Part shown: positions 56,570 to 64,000 of the stretch, piece after piece
Numbering within the stretch: the stretch's first letter is position 1
Layout: each line of letters begins with the position of its first letter
Assembly: GCF_000002985.6 (NCBI RefSeq)
Contig: NC_003281.10
Span: forward strand, 12,772,001 to 12,836,000
DNA from: Caenorhabditis elegans
Lineage: Eukaryota > Nematoda > Chromadorea > Rhabditida > Rhabditidae
DNA: 64,000 bases
Reading direction: 5' to 3'
The notes under the pieces: model-generated
Database searches by the model: none
What the model was told of the DNA's origin: nothing
What the model saw: only the letters and a program-made list of their open reading frames with translations
Translations under genes and position numbers: made by a program

Positions 56570-57165
56570 ATTCGGCAAAGCGGCAAATTGTTGCCGGAAA
56601 TTTTAATTCCGGCAATTTTCCGGTTTGCCGGTATGTCGGAAGCTTTCAATTCCGGCATATTGTCGATTTGCCGGAAATTTCAATTTTTGCCGTTTTTTTC
56701 CGGAAAATTCGGTAAATCTGCAATTTACATTGTTTGCCGATTTGCCGGAAGCTTACTATTCCGGCAATCTGGCAATTTGCCGAGTTGCCGAAAATTCAAA
56801 TTTTAGCCGAAATTTATCGACAGTTGCCTTTTTTGGCAAATTCGGCAAATCTGCAATTTGCCGGAAATTTCGATTACGCCAACTCGCCGATTTGCCAAAT
56901 TGCCAGAATTTACAATTTTTGCCGGAAATTTAAACGTTTGCCCTTTTTCCTGCAAATTCGACAAATCTGTAATTTGCCGGTTTACCGATTTGGCGAAAGT
57001 TTTTAATTAGGCCCGATTGCCGATTTGCCGAAAATTCCAATTTTGGCCGAAACTTTTCGACAATTGCCTTTTTCCGGCAAATTCGTCAAATCTGCAATTT
57101 GCCGATTTACCGGAAATTTCAATTACGGAAAATTGCCGATTTGCCGGAAAAATTGTTTGCCGTTT
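56570..57165. repeat. TTTGCCGGAA family tandem repeat
   Basis: Degenerate units, including a longer period of roughly 110-120 bp with gaaattt(c/a)gaca(g/a)ttgcc at 56805, 56930 and 57045. Confidence 0.88.
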
Positions 57166-57369
57166 GCATATAGCTATTTTTTTTAAAGTATTGTTGAACC
57201 TTCAAACTTCAAAAAATTTTAAAACCACATTATGTCGGCTGCTTGATAAATGCCACCTTCATTCACTTTCAACACATTGACCCAAAACTTTTACTCTGAT
57301 ATTCCTCATTACCTCGTTAAATCTTCTGAACGTATTCATCATTTCTATATCCATAACATTTTTGCAGAA

Positions 57370-60300
57370 ATGACACGATTCCTCATTCTTTCACTTTCCC
57401 TCGTGTGCCAGATGGTGTCCAGTGAATTCCGAACGTCGGTTTTTGAGTCGTCAAATCGGTCAGAAGGAGATAAGATTATTCTGACAGCACACGGAATGGG
57501 AATGGATGATGTTAATCGAGTCGTTATTCCAGGTAAGGGGTCGGAGTCGGAGAAAGAATTCCAAGTTAGTATCTCCAGCTATTGTTCAACTTTGACAGCT
57601 TGTATCTCAGTTGCCGTTGGTTCTATTAAAAATTTGTCAACTAACAAAATATTTGTTAATTATTTTTCTATAACATAAAGTTTATTATTTATCGATATGT
57701 TAAAAACGAAGTAAGGTATAACCTTTCGAAGTAAAGCAATCAAGAGAAATACTAATAGCAGTAGGACGTTGCTGGCATGTTCCCCGCCATTTTTCATTAA
57801 AATTTAATGATAAAATATGTATAGAAAAATATTTTCTCTATCTGGAAATATTTTTTATTTGGATTGAAACAACCGAGAAAGTGTTTAAAATTCGCACCAA
57901 AATTGAAAAATGCCGGTGAAAATTGCTGTCAATTTTTCGGCAATTTTCACCGGCAATTTTCAACTTTCGGGTCATTTTTGAACACTTTTTCGGTTGTTCC
58001 AAGCCAAATAAAAATTATTTTCAGATAGAGAAAATATTTATATATATACATATATTGTATCATCAAATTTTATTGAAAGTCGGTTTTACTAGATTTTACT
58101 TCCTAAAATTAAAATTAAAATTCCAGTTACAAATGGTCATATTCCACCACTACCATGTGTGACATCAAATGCAGGAACTCACCCACATGGATCTACATTC
58201 ACCAAGAATAATTTCCATTACACATGCAAAAATGGGACGGCGGAAGTTGTTGGTAAGTTGATTATTTTTTAGACCACATTTTTTTCTATCAAAATTACCA
58301 ATTTTTAGTTAACTAATTTTCTTTTTTTTTTTGCGAAACCAAAAAATCGGAAAACCGGCGTAGTGTCAGACTGTCCCAAAACAGTTTGATCTACAAAAAA
58401 TCCATGCGAAATCAGATGAAATGTCTGCGTTTCACATTTTTCCTCTTGCATTTTTTGTAGATCTACGTAGATCAAGCCGAAATGAGACAATCTGACACCA
58501 CGTGAAAATTTGAAAATGAGAAAGCCAAAAAATGAAAATTTTCGATTTCTCAGTTTTCCGAATAGTTGGAAACTAACATTTTTCAATAAAAACCAAAAAA
58601 CCGGCAATTTTGCAGCTTGCCTCGCGGATGATGGTTCAGTAATTCAACTTGGTCGAACCTTTGTCCGAAGTGGAATGAAACACTTTTGCAGTATTCAAGG
58701 TGACAATGTAACATATAAACAAGAAAGTATGTGCTATGAAAATGGAATGCATTATAATGTTGGAGACTCGTTCCGTAATGGATCATTCAAATTGACGTGT
58801 CGTGAACAAGGGATTTATGTTGAAGGTATGCGATTTTTTTTGATTTTTGATCTATTTTTCAGAACTGGAAGTTTATCAATTTTAAAAATAAATTATTTTG
58901 AAATTTCTTAGAATTTTTTCAAATATCAAAATTTCTAGAGATTATTTGTTTCATTTTTCTAGATTTTTAAAATTGAATTATTAAAGTAGTGCACTATTGA
59001 ATTTTTCCTAAATTTTTCTGAACAATTTTTGAAATTTCTGGTAATTTATAAAATTTAAAAAAAAAGAATTTCTGAAGCTTTTTCTAATTTTCTGGACCTG
59101 TGGAATTTTTTGGGAGTTCCAGATTTTATTTTGTTTTCTCAAAATAATTTTGTAATTGCTTTTAGAATATTCTCAAATTTACGTAAAATCACCTGATTTT
59201 TTTTTCGAATTTCCCTGGAATTTTCGAAAAATGAACATATTTCCTTTAAATTTATAAAAATCATTCTGAAATTTTCTTAAGATTTTTAGATGTTTTATTT
59301 TTTAAAATTAAGTTTTTTATATGTTGAAATTACTTTTTGAATATTCTCAAATTTTCATGAATTTTTGGAAGTTTAAAAAATAATTCTGGAATTGCTCATA
59401 GACCCTCTCGAACTTTTTTCAATATTTGTTTTTTTTTAATTTTCTTGAAATTTTTTAAAAATTTTTTCAGAAAAATTTTGGTGTTTGCTCTAGATACTTC
59501 CAAATTAAATTCCCAAATTAAAAAGAAAATCTAAGTTTTTTAATTCAACTTTTACTGAAATTTCTCATTTCTTACTGTTTCAAATTTGCTGAAATTTCCT
59601 GAAAAAATTTCTTTCCAGGATGTTACATGCAAAATAGCTTCAGCGATCTTCTGATGTCCGGAGAATCAAGAATCGAAAATGGAAAACGTCATGAATGTGA
59701 AATCATCGGTCCAGGAAAAGTTAGATATGTTGTGAAAAGTGAGTTTCATGATTCCCTTCAAATTATAAAAAGTCGTTACAAGACCCCCAAGAGCGAGGCA
59801 CTTATCATTGATATGCTGATTTCACAAAACTCTTATCAATTTTTTATGCGAAATTTCCAATACTTTATCGCCGATTTTATGGTCAGGTGTGCTAATTTGC
59901 TGTTTGAAAATTCATCGGAGAATCGCAACATTTGCTGAAAATCGACAAGAAAATTGTAGTTTCTGACTATAAAATGTTGCAGAAATGATTTTGAACTTTG
60001 TGCTCTTCTGTAGAAGTTGTAATATGTTAAAACTACTGCAAGGATTAGAAATAAAATTGGAAAAAATTTTCTAGATTCTCCCAGAAAGGAAATTTGAATT
60101 TCCTGCTAAAATTAATCCCAGAAATTTGACCTCCCGCCAAAATTTTATTAAGAAAATTTGAGTTTCCCGCCAAATGTTTCCTCAGAAAGTTTGAATTTTT
60201 GCCAATTATTCTCTTCGAATTTTCACAAAAATTATTATCAGAAAATTTGAATTTCGCGCTAAAATTTATCTTAGAAATTTGAATTTACCGCCAAATGTTT

Positions 60301-62409
60301 TTTGAAAATTTTAATTTCCCGCAAAAGAAATATTCTCAAAAATTATAATTTTTCGCAAAACTTTTTCTCATTGTCAGGAAATTCGCATTTCCCGCCATAA
60401 TTTAACACTGAAATTTTTGATATTCCGCATACATTTTTTTACCAAAAAATTTGAATTCCCCGCCATGTTTCTTTTCTCAGAAAATTCGAAATTCCCGCCA
60501 AAATTTTCATCAGATGTATTGAATTTTCTTATGATATTTTTCTCAGAAAATTTGAATTTCCCGCCGAAACTTCTGTCTAGATATTCACTGTAACAAAATT
60601 TTTAGATTTTTCAAAATAGTTTTTTAAATAAATTAAAGTTGGTTTGAATTTCGAAAATGTTGAAATACAGTGAAAAATATATTTTTGAAAGTTTTTGCAA
60701 CAATGAAACGTGCTCATTTTTGCAACATATGAATTGGCTTAAGCTCCAATTTCCAGTGCTCGGATGCATGCACGAAGGACAACAATACAGTACTGGTCAA
60801 ATGTGGACACATCAACATGTCAGATATCAATGCAAGAACGACGGAACCCTATTGGTTTTGGGTGAGCTTTTTATTATGTTTATTAGAAATATTTTTCCGG
60901 CAAATCGGCAAACTGCCGAAATTGATAATTTCCGGCAAATCGGGAAACCTGCTAATTGCCGGAGTTGATTATTTCCGGCAATTCGGCAAAGCTACAAATT
61001 GTCGGAGTTAATTACTTCCGGCAAATCGGCAAACGGGCAAATTGCCCATAAATTTCAATAAGGCACAGTTTTAAGTGTTTCCGTCGTATAAAAAATTCCT
61101 CTAAAAACGTTCGGCAAATTGATATCCGGCAAATCGGCATATTGACGAAAATCAAAATTTCCGGCAAATCGGCAAACCGGCAATTTGCCCAGTTTGTAGT
61201 ACGGTAGGCTACAGTACTCCCCCCACCTGAATTCCAAAACTTTCAGTTCCTGGTTGTCACTGGACGAGGGAATTATCTCTTATCACACCCATATTTTAGT
61301 GTCAACGAAAAGTACAAATTGTGACAATGAAATGATTTCGTGTGAGAAAGGAAATAATTCAAGTTTCAAGATGAAATGTGACTTTTGGTCGTTTTTTGAA
61401 TTGCGGTGTAGATTTACGAGAAACTTGTTTCTTGTCTAAATTCAGGTTAAATAGATTTTGAAAATATTATTTTTTGAATACTCTGCCGGTTTACGGAGCT
61501 CTACGGAATTTTGAAGCTTTCTGGAATTTTTTTAAGAAAAAAATCTGAAAATGTTTTCCTATTATTTATCTTTGAAACTTTCCAAAATCTTCTAAAATCC
61601 TTTTTTTAAGAATTTGTATATTTTTTAATTCTTAAAATCTTCGAAATTCGGATATTATCCGCTTTTGGAGCAACTGTACGAGCCCAGAAAAAAATTTTAA
61701 AAAATTTTAAATTCTTAAAAACCTTCAAAAGCCTGCTAAAACCAACTTTTGAGCAACTCTACAAGCCCTGAAAAATTTTTAAAAAATTTTTTCAGTATTT
61801 AAAATTTTGAAAGTTAGTTAAAATCCACTTTTGAAGCATCTCTACGACCCCTGAAAAATTAAATTAAACATTTGTTTCACCTTTAAAAATCAAGCAAAAC
61901 CCACTTATGGAGCAACTCTAAGAGTTCTGAAAATTTGAAAATTTTTTAATACTCATAATGTTCACAAATTTGCTCAAATCCAATTTTGGAGCTACTCTAC
62001 GAGCTCTGAAAATTTTTAAATTTTTTTTTAATCTTCAAAATCTTCTAAATTTTTTAAAAATTTGAAAATTTGGTTATCATTTCAACCCCCTTTCTAGAAT
62101 TTTCAAAATTCGTAGCACAAAAATTTTGCTCTGATCAGATAACCTAGTGACCGCGTGAGTACACCCTTGCTATCGCTGAAATTTCTAGTGGGCACGAGTT
62201 TTTTCCAGCGCGATAATTTCAGAATTTCTTTGGAAAATTCTGAGGGGTCACGAGAATGATTATTGAGGCTACAGCATAGACGGAAAATTTCAAAAAAAAA
62301 TTATAGGTTGCCTGGACGATGGACTCTTTATTGAATTGGGACGGGATCTTTTGATGAATGGAATGGCTCACAGATGCTATCAAGTCAACACTACGGTATT
62401 CTATCACAA
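57370..62409 (+). CDS. Extracellular MIG-18-like fibronectin type I repeat protein, 3' end beyond the window
   Basis: Exons are 57370-57532, 58127-58252, 58616-58825, 59619-59738, 60757-60861 and 62307-62409. All junctions are phase 1 except the last donor, giving at least 275 residues. A TTTTTGCAG acceptor lies 2 bp before the ATG. Residues 1-19 are a signal peptide (FLILSLSLVCQMVSS). About six modules follow, most with the pattern GC-xx-(D/E)G-...-G-...-H/Y-x-C, one per exon, for example ACLADDGSVIQLG and GCLDDGLFIELGRDLL. This Cys pattern is that of the nematode MIG-18-like fibronectin type I domain, found in secreted proteins of the gonad and basement membrane. The phase-1 modules can be gained or lost without a frameshift. 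The intron 60862-62306 holds a decayed module. The last donor (GTGAGT after 62409) shows more exons lie to the right; I found none before 64000. Confidence 0.87.
57791..58078. mobile_element. Fold-back element in intron 1 of the MIG-18-like gene
   Basis: Arms run from tttcattaaaatttaatgat...attttctctatctgg to cagatagagaaaat...atcatcaaattttattgaaa. The centre is a tight hairpin of aaaatgccggtgaaaattgc with its complement. Confidence 0.9.
58350..58505. repeat. Short palindromic element (gatctacaaaaaatccatgc family)
   Basis: Ends gtgtcagactgtcccaaaac and gaaatgagacaatctgacac, with gatctac/gtagatc inside. It is in intron 2 of the MIG-18-like gene. Confidence 0.8.
60080..60580. repeat. Tandem repeat of gaaaatttgaatttcccgcc type in intron 4 of the MIG-18-like gene
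   Basis: About 12 units of roughly 38 bp, the reverse complement of the ggcgggaaattcaaatttt family. Confidence 0.87.
60895..61200. repeat. TTTGCCGG family repeat in intron 5 of the MIG-18-like gene
   Basis: Units of atttccggcaaatcggcaaac, with a central block holding ggcacagttttaagtgtttc. Confidence 0.87.
61247..61438 (+). pseudogene. Frameshifted extra fibronectin type I-like module in the MIG-18-like gene
   Basis: After a good acceptor (ACTTTCAG, 61238-61246), phase 1 gives VPGCHWTR, like a module start, then runs to a stop at 61298-61300. The next frame gives GNYLLSHPYFSVNEKYKL and the third NCDNEMISCEKGNNSSFKMK. Placed end to end these resemble one module with two frameshifts. It could be a decayed exon or a short alternative terminal exon. 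Confidence 0.6.
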
Positions 62410-64000
62410 GTGAGTTTTCTGAGAAGATTGAGTGATACAGAGAGTGATACATTACGGTAGTAGTGTAGCGGTGAGCTCAATGCAGATTTACTGCACCTTG
62501 TGTAGGCTTACGGAGCTCTATGTGCAATTACGGAGTTCTATGTATTTAATTTGGGAGAGTGGTGTATTACGGTAATAGTAGGTACGGTAATAGTATTTTA
62601 AAAAGCTATTCAAGGTCTTTAAGGAGTTTAATAAGTCAGGTCATTGTCCGTAAATTAACGGGAAATTCGAATCTCCCGGTAAAAGTTTCCTCCGAAAGAT
62701 TGAATTTTTGCCAAATTGTTTAATCAGAAAATTTAAAATTTCCGCCGAAATTCCACCCTAAAAATGTTAATTCCTACCAGATTTTTTTTTCAGAAAATTT
62801 TAATTCCCTGCCAAATTTTTTTTTCAGAAAATTTAAATTTCCCGCCAAATTTTTAGGAATTCGGGATTGGATACTTTAAAACCTTATCGTGTGAAAAATT
62901 TGATGAAAATGGGTAATTCATATATGCTGAATTCGAAAAATCTAGGTAAACCCCTTCAAAAATTAGTAAAAAATGACAAAATTGGGCAATTTTTTATAAA
63001 AATTCACAATTTTGAAACTCCTCTAAAATGGTTAATTTTTTCGTTAGAGAATTTTTTCGTTAGTCCTTTTTCTATTTTAAATGGTTTTTTACAAGTTTCC
63101 AAACAGATTTTTTTATGCTTTTTGGAACTTGGATCTGTTTGAAAGTACTCTGAAAATTGTTTCCTATTTTTTTGAATTTTTAAAACCTTCCAAAGTTTGC
63201 TAAAATCTACTTTAAGAGCAACTCAAAAGCCCTGAAAATTTTAAAAATTTTCAAAAATGTTCTAGTTTTAATTTCAACAAGCAATCCCCTAGAACTTCTA
63301 GAATTTTCAAAATTTGTAGTTCGACAATACTCTAACTTACAAAAAACTAACTTGATAGTAAGACGAATATTTTCAATTCAAAAATAACTGAAAAAATTAA
63401 ATCTACAAAAGCTCCCTCTTTTCCAATATCCAATACTTCAAAGATCTTGTTTTTTAGTTTTTTCTAAGAATGTTCCTATTTTGTCCCAATAGAGCAGACT
63501 AGAAGCCGGTTGTTTTTCTATATTTTCAGAGTGAACTTTTTCTTTTTTGTGCGCTTTTCGTAGCTGTAGACTTGTTATTTTCTCAGATTTTTTTTTCCAA
63601 TTTTCTGGTGAACTTTTTTGGTGAATTAAAGTGCCCGTTTATTAATTTCGGAACAGTCTGGGTTTTTTAGAACCTTTATATTTTAATGAAAATATTTTTA
63701 AAAAACTGTGAAATTGCAAAAATTTATCAAATACTAGATTTTCATCACAAGGTAGCTTTCGTAAGTTCTATGTAGATTTACAAAGGTCTATATAGATTTA
63801 CAAAGTTCTATGTAAATCTACAACGTTCTATGTGAATTTACGGAAGCCTTTGTAGATTTACGAAATTCTATGTAAATTTACAAAGTTCTATGTGGATTTA
63901 CAAAAGTCTATGTAGATTTTCAAAGTTCTATGTAGATTTACAAAGGTCTATATAGATTTACAAAGTTCTATGTAAATCTACAACGTTCTATGTGAATTTA
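62410..64000 (+). other. Intron of the MIG-18-like gene running out of the window
   Basis: Contains a short ggcgggaaatt-type block in reverse (62640-62860), a gggtaattcatatatg segment related to 42480-42660, AT-rich single-copy DNA and the tandem array at the right edge. I see no exon. Confidence 0.6.
63761..64000. repeat. Tandem array of 20-bp units at the right edge
   Basis: The unit is caaagttctatgtagattta with single-base changes; at least 12 units, continuing past the window. A 100-bp higher-order repeat is visible (63761-63840 and 63941-64000). Confidence 0.93.

Larger units (their letters stand above)
53613..57369. other. Intergenic region between the phospholipase B-like and MIG-18-like genes; no gene seen
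   Basis: Repeats are listed separately. Low-repeat stretches are 54830-55500, 55910-56570 and 57165-57369, and the last of these is the likely promoter of the next gene. A 73-residue open frame at 55143-55364 has no splice context or homology I can support. Confidence 0.65.

Overview
This window is nuclear DNA of a Caenorhabditis nematode, almost certainly C. elegans. The base composition is AT-rich, the introns are short and GT...TTTCAG-bounded, and degenerate interstitial copies of the nematode telomere repeat TTAGGC occur throughout. Gene order matches what I remember of the right arm of C. elegans chromosome III: gab-1, lgc-37, agmo-1, then arx-5 and a phospholipase B-like gene. Organism and locus come from recognising the proteins and the gene order; no database was searched. 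All exon models were read by hand, and codon phase was checked at every junction.

Layout. A minus-strand beta-type GABA-A receptor subunit (gab-1, 1-7725, 3' end cut off by the window edge) lies head-to-head, across about 5.4 kb of repeat-rich DNA, with a plus-strand Cys-loop subunit (lgc-37, 13161-21114). One lgc-37 intron holds a complete antisense gene for a divergent RING-finger protein (15679-17450). The convergent gene agmo-1 (21498-26119, alkylglycerol monooxygenase) follows. From 26.1 to 34.2 kb I see mostly repeats, including a truncated ribosomal protein L37a pseudogene set in a 162-bp tandem array. Next come a 104-aa basic protein gene (34227-34802, minus), an unrecognised 551-aa gene (36049-39511, plus) and a secreted 301-aa protein gene (41596-44710, plus).

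The last third carries arx-5 (Arp2/3 subunit ARPC3, 44926-46096, minus) and a small PH-domain protein resembling sesquipedalian/PHETA (46724-48232, minus). A phospholipase B-like hydrolase gene (48258-53612, plus) starts only 25 bp from the PH gene start codon. A multi-module extracellular protein of the MIG-18-like fibronectin type I family (57370 to beyond 62409, plus) runs toward the right edge.

Function. The two receptor subunits are both predicted anion channel subunits and could be expressed together. The other genes are housekeeping or secreted functions with no obvious shared pathway. Non-coding space is dominated by fold-back (inverted-repeat) elements, minisatellites, telomere-like arrays and a six-copy element of about 200 bp. 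I see no CRISPR array, rRNA or convincing tRNA gene.
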